This document shows positions 1 through 6,237 of a stretch of DNA of 25,283 nt, one piece after another. Every line of letters starts with the position of its first letter. Position 1 is the first letter of the stretch. Origin of the DNA: RZYP01 sp964386405. Lineage in GTDB: Bacteria > Bacillota > Negativicutes > Acidaminococcales > Acidaminococcaceae. A program made the translations under genes and the position numbers. Below the pieces are notes generated by a model, which saw nothing but the letters and a program-made list of their open reading frames with translations, was not told the origin of the DNA and searched no databases. The DNA is taken from assembly GCA_964386405.1 (NCBI GenBank), contig CAYLRW010000021.1, positions 1 to 25,283 on the forward strand, given 5' to 3'.

Positions 1-51
1 GAAGCAGCAGAAGATATCGCACGCAAGGTGCTAGCCTTACTTAAAAAGTAG
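1..51 (+). CDS. murG: 3' end of murG (partial)
   Basis: The first 51 bases read as one open frame ending in TAG, giving the tail EAAEDIARKVLALLKK. Only 16 residues are visible, so the identity rests on context: MurG (the UDP-GlcNAc transferase that makes lipid II at the inner face of the membrane) usually precedes murC in this cluster, and its C-terminus is typically an amphipathic helix like this one. The murC ribosome binding site follows after five bases, so the two genes are co-transcribed. The gene runs in from outside the window. Confidence 0.55.
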   Translation, partial: EAAEDIARKVLALLKK

Positions 52-69
52 GTACGAGGAGGTTTCATT

Positions 70-1452
70 GTGTTAGAAGGCATAAAAAAAATACACTTCA
101 TCGGCATTGGTGGAGTAGGTATGAGTGCAATTGCCTATGTTTTACTTAAACGTGGTTTCATTGTATCAGGGTCAGATGCGGCAAAAAGTAATATAGCTAC
201 TAAACTTTCAAAGGAAGGCGCGATGGTTTATATAGGCCATGCTGCCTGCCAGATTGAAGGCGTTGATGCTGTTGTGGTTTCCACCGCAATCCGTGAAGAT
301 AATCCCGAGCTCGAAGAAGCAAGAAAAAGAAAAATCACGGTTTTGCACCGCTCAGATGTTTTGGCCGCTCTTATTAACAGCGGCAAAGGTGTCGCTGTGG
401 CAGGTGCGCATGGCAAGACAACAACTAGTTCTATGCTTGCTTGTATTTGTACAGAAAGTGGTATTGATCCGACTGCTATTATTGGCGGCGTTGTTTCCAG
501 TCTTGGAGGTAATGCTGTTAACGGCCAAGGTGATGTATTGGTAGCTGAAGCTGATGAAAGTGATGGTTCTTTCTTAAAATTTCATCCACATATTGCAGTG
601 GTGACCAATATTGAAAATGATCATTTAGACCATTATGGCAATGAAGAGAATATCTATAAAGCTTTTTGTCAATTCATAAGCAATGTAGTTGAAGGCGGCA
701 AAGCCGTTTTGTGCTTTGATAATGCAAAAATCAGACGTATGGCAAAGGAAACTAAGGCTGCTGTAATATCTTATGCAATTGAGTGTGCTGATGCTGATTA
801 TCAGGCAAAAAATATTGTATTTGAGAAAAGTTGTACTGTTTTTGATCTTTATTTTCACGGGAACAAGCTTGGACAAGTTGAATTAATCGTACCTGGACGT
901 CACAATGTCCTTAATTCTTTAGGTGCGTTGGCGGCAGCGTTCGAATTGGGTATCCCCTTTGACAAAGCTGTTGCGTCTTTGAAACTTTTCAGCGGCGCAA
1001 AACGTCGATTCGAAACTAAAGGACAAGTAAACGGTGTATGGATTGTCGATGATTATGCACATCATCCAACGGAAATAAAGGCCACACTTGCTGCGGCCAA
1101 ACAAACAAGACCTAATCGCCTTATGTGCATTTTCCAGCCGCATCGCTATACCAGAACGCAACTGCTGCTTGAAGAATTTGGCGGGGCATTTGGTGACTGC
1201 GATGAACTGATCCTTACAGAAATTTACTCAGCAGGCGAGCAACCAATACCTGGTGTTTGCGGCAAAAAATTATGTGATGAAGTAATTAGACAAACAGCCC
1301 AAAAAGTCGTGTATATTCCGAAGCTTTGTGATATTGAAGAATATTTAAAGAAGAATATAAAAACTGGTGATTTAGTCATAACCCTCGGAGCCGGTAATAT
1401 TTATACGGTAGGCGAACATTTGGCAGCAGATTTGAAGCGGGGGAAATGCTGA
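70..1452 (+). CDS. murC: UDP-N-acetylmuramate--L-alanine ligase MurC
   Basis: MurC adds L-alanine to UDP-MurNAc with ATP, the first step of the peptidoglycan stem peptide, in the cytoplasm. The 460 residues match the usual family length. Visible motifs are the N-terminal nucleotide fold GIGGVGMS (12-19), the Mur-ligase ATP loop AHGKTTT (113-119), EADESDGSF (160-168), NIENDHLDHYG (180-190), and a C-terminal DDYAHHPTEI followed by FQPHRYTRT. The start is GTG, chosen because a perfect AGGAGG lies at 57-62, seven bases upstream. It sits between murG and ddl, with one base of overlap into ddl. In many relatives murB lies between murC and ddl, but not here. Confidence 0.97.
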   Translation: MLEGIKKIHFIGIGGVGMSAIAYVLLKRGFIVSGSDAAKSNIATKLSKEGAMVYIGHAACQIEGVDAVVVSTAIREDNPELEEARKRKITVLHRSDVLAALINSGKGVAVAGAHGKTTTSSMLACICTESGIDPTAIIGGVVSSLGGNAVNGQGDVLVAEADESDGSFLKFHPHIAVVTNIENDHLDHYGNEENIYKAFCQFISNVVEGGKAVLCFDNAKIRRMAKETKAAVISYAIECADADYQAKNIVFEKSCTVFDLYFHGNKLGQVELIVPGRHNVLNSLGALAAAFELGIPFDKAVASLKLFSGAKRRFETKGQVNGVWIVDDYAHHPTEIKATLAAAKQTRPNRLMCIFQPHRYTRTQLLLEEFGGAFGDCDELILTEIYSAGEQPIPGVCGKKLCDEVIRQTAQKVVYIPKLCDIEEYLKKNIKTGDLVITLGAGNIYTVGEHLAADLKRGKC

Positions 1453-2384
1453 TGGATAATAAGATGAAAGTTGCAGTAGTAATGGGTGGACCTTCTGCCG
1501 AGAGAGAAATTTCCTTAGTAACGGGAACAGCGGTTGCGACTGCCTTAAAGGAAAAAGGATATTGTGTTGAAACAATTGACATTGTACCGGGAAAGATAAC
1601 TGAGCAGCTTAATGCTTGTGGAGCTACAGTGGTTTTTAATGCCGTACATGGATTATATGGTGAAGATGGTTGTCTTCAAGGTTTATTAGAAATGCTGGGC
1701 ATACCTTATACAGGTTCAGGCGTCTTGGCTAGTGCCATTGCCATGGACAAAGTGGCCTCCAAACGTATTTTTCAAGCTACCGAAATTCCAACACCTCGTT
1801 GTTTGATTTTATCGCAAGATGACAGGCAGAATCATTTGGAAATCATTCTGAACTCTTTTTCATTGCCTGTAGTTGTCAAACCAGCTTCGCAGGGCTCAAG
1901 TATCGGTGTCGTTATTGTTAAGCAGGCTAAAGAATTGGAAGAAGCTCTGCAAACTGCCTTCTCTTATGGGGAAGAAGTATTAATTGAAGAATTCATAACA
2001 GGAAAAGAACTAACTGTAGCCGTTATGTCATACAATGGTGAAATAAAAGCATTCCCTGTTATAAATATAGTACCGCATTCCGGAACATATGATTTTAAAT
2101 CAAAATACACCAAGGGTGAAACTGAGTATCTTGTGCCAGCACCTATAGGTGATGCTGAAACCCAGCACGCTCAGGAAGTTGCTGTTCAAGCTTATAAGGT
2201 TTTGGGTTGCAGAGGAGTGGCACGTGCAGATCTGATGCTAGATGATGAAGGGCAGGTTTTTGTCTTAGAACTCAATACTGTCCCAGGTATGACATCGACA
2301 AGTCTGGTGCCAAAGGCAGCGGCAGCTGTTGGCATCTCATTCCCTGAGTTGTGTGAAAGAATATTGTTATCGGCGCAAAAATAA
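1452..2384 (+). CDS. ddl: D-alanine--D-alanine ligase
   Basis: Ddl joins two D-alanines with ATP for the end of the peptidoglycan stem peptide. The protein is an ATP-grasp enzyme of about 310 residues. It opens with VAVVMGGPSAEREISL and shows HGLYGEDG (66-73), VVKPASQGSSIGV (141-153) and ELNTVPGMTSTSLVP (273-287), all typical of Ddl. The YDFKSKY stretch (213-219) fits the D-Ala-D-Ala type; nothing suggests a D-lactate or D-serine variant. An ATG at 1446 is also in frame, but the purine-rich GGGGAAA at 1439-1445 is well spaced only for the ATG at 1452. That ATG shares one base with the murC stop (TGATG), so translation is probably coupled. Confidence 0.96.
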   Translation: MDNKMKVAVVMGGPSAEREISLVTGTAVATALKEKGYCVETIDIVPGKITEQLNACGATVVFNAVHGLYGEDGCLQGLLEMLGIPYTGSGVLASAIAMDKVASKRIFQATEIPTPRCLILSQDDRQNHLEIILNSFSLPVVVKPASQGSSIGVVIVKQAKELEEALQTAFSYGEEVLIEEFITGKELTVAVMSYNGEIKAFPVINIVPHSGTYDFKSKYTKGETEYLVPAPIGDAETQHAQEVAVQAYKVLGCRGVARADLMLDDEGQVFVLELNTVPGMTSTSLVPKAAAAVGISFPELCERILLSAQK

Positions 2385-2403
2385 TTAGCGGAGGTGATTT
2401 CAG

Positions 2404-3165
2404 GTGTTGTCCACTAAAGAGCGTCTTTGCCTTGAGCGGCAAAAACGCAGACTTCGCTTATTAAAAATCACCGTCAGTTTTCTTTGCTTTGTTTGTATGG
2501 TTGTTGGCGGCTATCAATTAGTGCATCAGCCGTGGTTTTCTTTTGGCAATATCGATGTGGTCGGTAACAAAAACGTGAAAAACGAGGATATTATTAAGAC
2601 ACTTAATTTGCAGGGACCGGTCAATTTGTTTTTAATTGATCGTAATCACGTTAAAAGGGCGCTTGAACAAGACTTTCGCATTGAGAAAGTTAATACGGCT
2701 TACTTTTGGCCGAATATCCTGAGAATAGAAGTAACGGAAAGACAGCCGGCCATTTATGTTAAATGTGCTTATGGTGGTTTTGCACAAGTTGATTTTAATG
2801 GTGCTGTTTTAAGCGTTTCTAAAGGCATCAAAGATGCATCTGTGCCTTTTGTTTCTGGCCTAAGCATCGGCAATGCTTATCTTGGCGACAAAGTTCAAAA
2901 AAATGATGTGCAAAAAATTGTAGTATTCTTGAGTAAACTTGATAGAGCTTTGCTTTCACGTATATCGGAAATATCTGTAGACGAGCAAAACAAGGTTAAA
3001 ATAATCATGCTGTCAGGAGTGCCGATTCTAGTTGGTGATATCGACCATCTTGAAGAAAAGGTCGGAACCTTTATCACAATTTGTAATGAAATTCAAAGTA
3101 AAAATATTGATGGATATTACATTGACTTGACATTTGCTAAGCCTTATATTAAGGTTAAGCAGTAA
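2404..3165 (+). CDS. ftsQ: Cell division protein FtsQ/DivIB
   Basis: FtsQ/DivIB is a single-pass membrane protein of the divisome that works with FtsB/DivIC and FtsL outside the cytoplasmic membrane. The 253 residues show a basic N-terminus, one membrane segment at about 22-42 (LLKITVSFLCFVCMVVGGYQ), a POTRA-type domain at about 46-118 beginning WFSFGNIDVVGNKNV, and the FtsQ domain with FWPNILRIEVTERQPAIYV. The GTG start has GGAGGTG seven bases upstream (2390-2396); a TTG directly after it is less well placed. It follows ddl by 19 bases and belongs to the same transcription unit. Confidence 0.93.
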   Translation: MLSTKERLCLERQKRRLRLLKITVSFLCFVCMVVGGYQLVHQPWFSFGNIDVVGNKNVKNEDIIKTLNLQGPVNLFLIDRNHVKRALEQDFRIEKVNTAYFWPNILRIEVTERQPAIYVKCAYGGFAQVDFNGAVLSVSKGIKDASVPFVSGLSIGNAYLGDKVQKNDVQKIVVFLSKLDRALLSRISEISVDEQNKVKIIMLSGVPILVGDIDHLEEKVGTFITICNEIQSKNIDGYYIDLTFAKPYIKVKQ

Positions 3166-3210
3166 AAATGTAATTAACGTATCAATATAAGAAAGAGAGC
3201 AATGATTTAG

Positions 3211-3903
3211 ATGTTCTATGATAAGCATGCAAAAATTCTTATCACTATTGTCTGCGCAATATTAGGAGTTATGTTAGCTACGCAATTTCGTACTAATGAA
3301 AGCAGAAAAGCTAATATTCCCTACCAAAGGGCGGAAGACCTTAGTGAAAGGTTAAAAGTTGTCGAAAAGGAGAGAAACCAGTTACTCCTTGAGATACAGC
3401 GTCTACAGGAAAAAGCCAGCGATGAGGTTGTCGCAAGAGAAATAAATATGTTGAAGGCTTATGCAGGTGATACAGCATTGCATGGACCAGGTGTTATTGT
3501 CACTGTTGATGACAGCAAGAAAGTTTCCAAGCCAGGTGAAAATCAAAATCTCTATTTAATTCATGATGATGATTTGTTACGCATTATAAATGAATTACGC
3601 GCATCTGGCGCTGAAGGAATTGCTATAAACGAAGAACGTTTGATTGCAGTTTCTGAAATACGATGTGCCGGACCTACGCTGTCAGTGAACAATAACCGTT
3701 TCGCGCCTCCTTATGTTATTCGGGCAATAGGAGATCCCAAAAGCTTGGAGAACGCTTTGAAAATGCGGGGTGGTGTTATTGAGACACTTAAATTTTGGGG
3801 TATACAGGTAACTGTCACTCAAGAAGAAAACGTTGTAATACCTGCTTTCAAAGGTACGCATAGTTTTGAATATGCTAAAGTGGGAGAAGGTGCCAAAGAA
3901 TGA
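3211..3903 (+). CDS. DUF881 family membrane-anchored protein (YlxW/YlxX-like)
   Basis: A 230-residue protein with an N-terminal membrane anchor at about 8-24 (KILITIVCAILGVMLAT), a predicted coiled coil at about 40-72 (AEDLSERLKVVEKERNQLLL onward), and an extracytoplasmic domain carrying LHGPGVIVTVDDS and a stretch around GAEGIAINEERL. This is the pattern of DUF881, known from ylxW and ylxX in the Bacillus division cluster. Its biochemical role is not established. Here a single copy stands where Bacillus has two. The stop overlaps the next gene by four bases (ATGA), which indicates coupling. The ribosome binding site is weak (GAAAGAGAG at 3191-3199). Confidence 0.88.
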   Translation: MFYDKHAKILITIVCAILGVMLATQFRTNESRKANIPYQRAEDLSERLKVVEKERNQLLLEIQRLQEKASDEVVAREINMLKAYAGDTALHGPGVIVTVDDSKKVSKPGENQNLYLIHDDDLLRIINELRASGAEGIAINEERLIAVSEIRCAGPTLSVNNNRFAPPYVIRAIGDPKSLENALKMRGGVIETLKFWGIQVTVTQEENVVIPAFKGTHSFEYAKVGEGAKE

Positions 3904-4229
3904 TATATCCTATTATTGGTTTAATTATAGGTATTTTTTTGGGCCTCAATATGCCGATAAGCTTACCGCAAGAGTATGTAAAATTGTTATCGGTGGCCTT
4001 AATGGCTGTTTTGGATTCTGTCTTAGGTGGAATGCGATCAGCTAAAGAAGGAAATTATGATAACCAGATATTCATTTCCGGTTTCTTTGTTAATGCCTTT
4101 GTAGCCACATTACTTTGTTATTTCGGCGAACGTCTAGGTATAGACCTTTACTTTGTTGGCGTTTTAGCCTTTGGATTAAGAATTTTTCAAAATATTGCTA
4201 TTATCCGCAGATTATATTTGGGCAAATAA
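3900..4229 (+). CDS. sbp: Small basic family protein Sbp (DUF1290)
   Basis: A 109-residue membrane protein with about three membrane segments (2-18, 27-45, 58-75). It carries the signature VLDSVLGGMRSAKEGNYDNQ followed by FISGFFVNAFVATLLCYFGE and a basic C-terminus. This is the small basic protein encoded beside DUF881 genes and ftsA/ftsZ in Firmicutes. Its exact function is unknown; gene order links it to division. It overlaps the DUF881 gene by four bases. In Bacillus the next gene would be ftsA; here 114 bases of intergenic DNA lead straight to ftsZ. Confidence 0.88.
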   Translation: MIYPIIGLIIGIFLGLNMPISLPQEYVKLLSVALMAVLDSVLGGMRSAKEGNYDNQIFISGFFVNAFVATLLCYFGERLGIDLYFVGVLAFGLRIFQNIAIIRRLYLGK

Positions 4230-4243
4230 AAAAGCTTGGCAAA

Positions 4244-4270
4244 GAAGGTATATGAAGTTTTATGTTGAAT
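4244..4270 (+). promoter_or_regulatory. Possible sigma-H-type promoter of ftsZ
   Basis: The stretch reads gaAGGTATA, 11 bases, then gttGAAT. Against the Bacillus sigma-H consensus (RnAGGAWWW, 11-12 bases, RnnGAAT) it has one mismatch, T for A in the -35 block. Transcription would start near 4277, giving a leader of about 65 bases. B. subtilis ftsAZ is known to have a sigma-H promoter. A sigma-A reading of the same region (TTGGCA at 4236, 18 bases, TTATGT) is also possible and weaker. Confidence 0.4.
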
Positions 4271-4343
4271 TCTAAAATGTCAGTATATTGATGCTAGAGA
4301 TTAGAAAGATAGATTAATTGTAATTTTTAAGGAGGAGCTTTTA

Positions 4344-5593
4344 ATGTTCGAGCTGGAGAATACTACTGAGACGCTTGCTAATATTAAGGTAATTGGTGTA
4401 GGTGGAGGTGGCAACAATGCTGTTAACCGCATGATTTCTGCCGGTTTGAAGGGCGTTGAATTTATTGCTGTTAACTGTGATGCGCAAGCTTTGTTGCTTT
4501 CAAAAGCATCAAACAGAATACAAATCGGTGAAGAACTTACAAAAGGGCTTGGTGCTGGAGCGAATCCTGATATTGGGCAACGAGCAGCAGAAGAATCCAG
4601 AGAACAGATATTAGCCTCACTACAAGGCGCTGATATGGTTTTTGTTACTGCCGGTATGGGCGGTGGTACTGGTACAGGCGCGGCCCATATTGTTGCTGAG
4701 TGTGCCCGTGAAGCTGGTGCGTTGACTGTTGGTGTTGTTACCAAACCTTTTACATTTGAAGGAAAACGTCGCTATAACCAAGCTGAACAAGGTATTATCA
4801 ACCTGCAGCAAAAGGTTGATGCTTTAATAACAATTCCTAACGATCGTTTATTACAAGTTATTGATCGTCGTACTTCGATGTTGGACGCTTTCCGTATTGC
4901 GGATGATGTTTTAAGACAGGGCGTTCAAGGTATTTCTGATTTAATCAGTGTGCCTGGCCTTATCAATGCTGACTTCAATGATGTTAAGACTATCATGTCT
5001 AATGCAGGCTCAGCACTTATGGGNNNNNNNNNNNNNNNNNNNNNNNNNNNNNNNNNNNNNNNNNNNNNNNNNNNNNNNNNNNNNNNNNNNNNNNNNNNNN
5101 NNNNNNNNNNNNNNNNNNNNNNNCTGACTTCAATGATGTTAAGACTATCATGTCTAATGCAGGCTCAGCACTTATGGGCATGGGCCTGGCGAAGGGTGAA
5201 GGCGGTGCAAATGCTGCTGCAGAAGCCGCAATCAGAAGCCCGCTGCTTGAAACAACTATCGAAGGTGCTCGTGGCGTGCTGCTTAATATTACAGGCGGCA
5301 AGGACTTAACTTTGATTGATGTTACTGAGGCTTGTAATACTATTGCTAATGCAGTTGATCCTGATGCTATGATTATCTTTGGCGCTGCGATTGATGAAAC
5401 GCTTGACGACGAAATTCGTGTTACAGTTATTGCGACTGGATTTGGTGCTAAAAACCCAGTATTGCCAAAAGAAAGTAACAGCAAAAAGGGTTATGATGGC
5501 TTATATAGTCCTGCGAAAAAAGAGAGTGGTTCCACACTGGGATCGTTTACACCGCCTTCGACGGAGATTCCACCTTGGATTCGTGGTAGGTAA
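4344..5593 (+). CDS. ftsZ: Cell division protein FtsZ (interrupted by an assembly gap)
   Basis: FtsZ is the tubulin-like GTPase that forms the Z ring. The start ATG has a perfect AAGGAGG at 4329-4335. The N-terminal part shows KVIGVGGGGNNAVNRM, NCDAQAL and the GTP signature GMGGGTGTGAA, then RRTSMLDAFRIADDVLRQG. The frame is lost at an N run (5024-5123) and resumes in another frame. Skipping the Ns and one copy of the flanking 55-base duplicate (that is, joining 4344-5023 to 5179-5593) gives exactly 1095 bases and a 364-residue protein. It continues through GMGLAKGEGGANAAAEA to a C-terminal tail peptide EIPPWIRGR, of the kind that binds FtsA, ZapA or SepF partners. The break is therefore an assembly artefact and the gene is intact. 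Confidence 0.96.
4969..5023 (+). repeat. Left copy of the 55-base duplicate flanking the gap
   Basis: These 55 bases of ftsZ are repeated without a mismatch at 5124-5178, on the other side of the N run. They are the shared contig end rather than a biological repeat. Confidence 0.95.
5024..5123. other. Assembly gap of exactly 100 N
   Basis: A run of 100 unknown bases inside ftsZ, a conventional scaffolder filler length. Because the same 55 bases stand on both sides and the reading frame is restored when they are merged, the true distance is negative (an overlap), and no sequence is missing. Confidence 0.97.
5124..5178 (+). repeat. Right copy of the 55-base duplicate flanking the gap
   Basis: Identical to 4969-5023. 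Its length suggests contigs ending at a shared k-mer of 55, but the assembler setting cannot be seen from the sequence. Confidence 0.95.
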
Positions 5594-5604
5594 AAAGTTT
5601 TTTG

Positions 5605-5636
5605 AAAGCTGCAACTGCTGGTCAGTTGCAGCTTTT
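5605..5636 (+). terminator. Rho-independent terminator after ftsZ
   Basis: A perfect 12-base-pair stem (AAAGCTGCAACT with AGTTGCAGCTTT) with a seven-base loop, ending in TTTT, lies 11 bases after the ftsZ stop. It closes the dcw transcript and separates it from the nrdR operon. Its last bases touch the first NrdR-box-like site. Confidence 0.85.
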
Positions 5637-5650
5637 ACTATATATAGTAC
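5635..5650 (+). promoter_or_regulatory. NrdR-box-like site 1
   Basis: TTACTATATATAGTAC agrees with the NrdR box consensus ACACWATATATWGTGT at 12 of 16 positions, including the whole WATATATWGT core. It contains a perfect 14-base palindrome (TACTATATATAGTA). It lies 43 bases upstream of the second site, close to four helical turns, as expected for paired NrdR sites on one face of the DNA. Confidence 0.55.
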
Positions 5651-5677
5651 AAAAACATGAAAATTCACTAGAAATAT

Positions 5678-5693
5678 ACACAATATATGGACA
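5678..5693 (+). promoter_or_regulatory. NrdR-box-like site 2, overlapping the -35
   Basis: ACACAATATATGGACA agrees with the NrdR consensus at 12 of 16 positions, perfectly over the left 11. Its right end is also the -35 hexamer TGGACA of the nrdR promoter, so a bound repressor would block RNA polymerase. This is the expected arrangement for autorepression of nrdR and its reductase genes when dATP is plentiful. Confidence 0.6.
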
Positions 5694-5716
5694 TGCCATA
5701 TCGTATGTGCTATAAT
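5688..5716 (+). promoter_or_regulatory. Promoter of the nrdR-nrdD-nrdG operon
   Basis: TGGACA (5688-5693), a 17-base spacer, and a perfect TATAAT (5711-5716) preceded by TGC, an extended -10. It is the best sigma-A-type promoter in the window. Transcription should start near 5723, giving a leader of about 33 bases before nrdR. Confidence 0.8.
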
Positions 5717-5755
5717 ACTTCTGTCGAAAATAGCTACTGAAATGAGGTTAAAAGC

Positions 5756-6223
5756 ATGAGGTGTCCATTTTGTTCTTATGGTGACAGTCGTGTGGTTGAT
5801 TCTCGGGCAATTGATGAGGGTGCTTCTATTAGAAGAAGAAGGGAATGCCCACAATGCAACAGGCGTTTTACAACTTATGAGAAGTATGAGGAAACCCCAT
5901 TAATAGTTGTTAAAAAGGATGGACGGAGAGAACTTTTTGATGCTCAAAAGCTTTTGAATGGATTGATAAAAGCTTTTGAAAAAAGGCCTGTATCATATGA
6001 ACGGATTCAGGAAATAGCTCAAAATATTGAACGCGAGTTAAGAGCTAAGGGTGAAACGGAAATTACCACGGAAGCTATTGGTGAAACTGTTATGAAGCAT
6101 TTGGAGAGTACCGATAAAATAGCATATGTACGTTTCGCATCTGTCTATCGACAATTTGCAGATGTCAATAATTTCATGCAGGAAATTCAAAACATGATGA
6201 GCAAGGAAAAAACAAAAATTTAA
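5756..6223 (+). CDS. nrdR: Transcriptional repressor NrdR
   Basis: NrdR senses dATP/ATP and represses ribonucleotide reductase genes. The 155 residues are the standard length. Cysteines 3, 6, 31 and 34 (RCPFC, ECPQC) form the zinc ribbon, with the basic SIRRRRECPQCNRRFTTYE stretch that contacts DNA. An ATP-cone domain follows at about 48-138 (VVKKDGRRELFDAQKLLNGL onward). The ATG has GAGG eight bases upstream. The gene leads an operon with nrdD and nrdG, 14 bases upstream of nrdD, and its own promoter carries NrdR-box-like sites. Confidence 0.97.
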   Translation: MRCPFCSYGDSRVVDSRAIDEGASIRRRRECPQCNRRFTTYEKYEETPLIVVKKDGRRELFDAQKLLNGLIKAFEKRPVSYERIQEIAQNIERELRAKGETEITTEAIGETVMKHLESTDKIAYVRFASVYRQFADVNNFMQEIQNMMSKEKTKI

Positions 6224-6237
6224 GGAGTGGATTAGCA

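Noticed and set aside
4301..4744. Long minus-strand open frames opposite ftsZ, nrdD, mutS2 and others
   Set aside because: They lie wholly inside strongly conserved genes, lack ribosome sites and have no recognisable domains; they follow from the codon pattern of the real genes.
5150..5593. A separate 147-residue reading frame that could be called a second FtsZ-like gene
   Set aside because: It is the C-terminal half of ftsZ; the frame change is explained exactly by the 100 N plus the 55-base duplicate.
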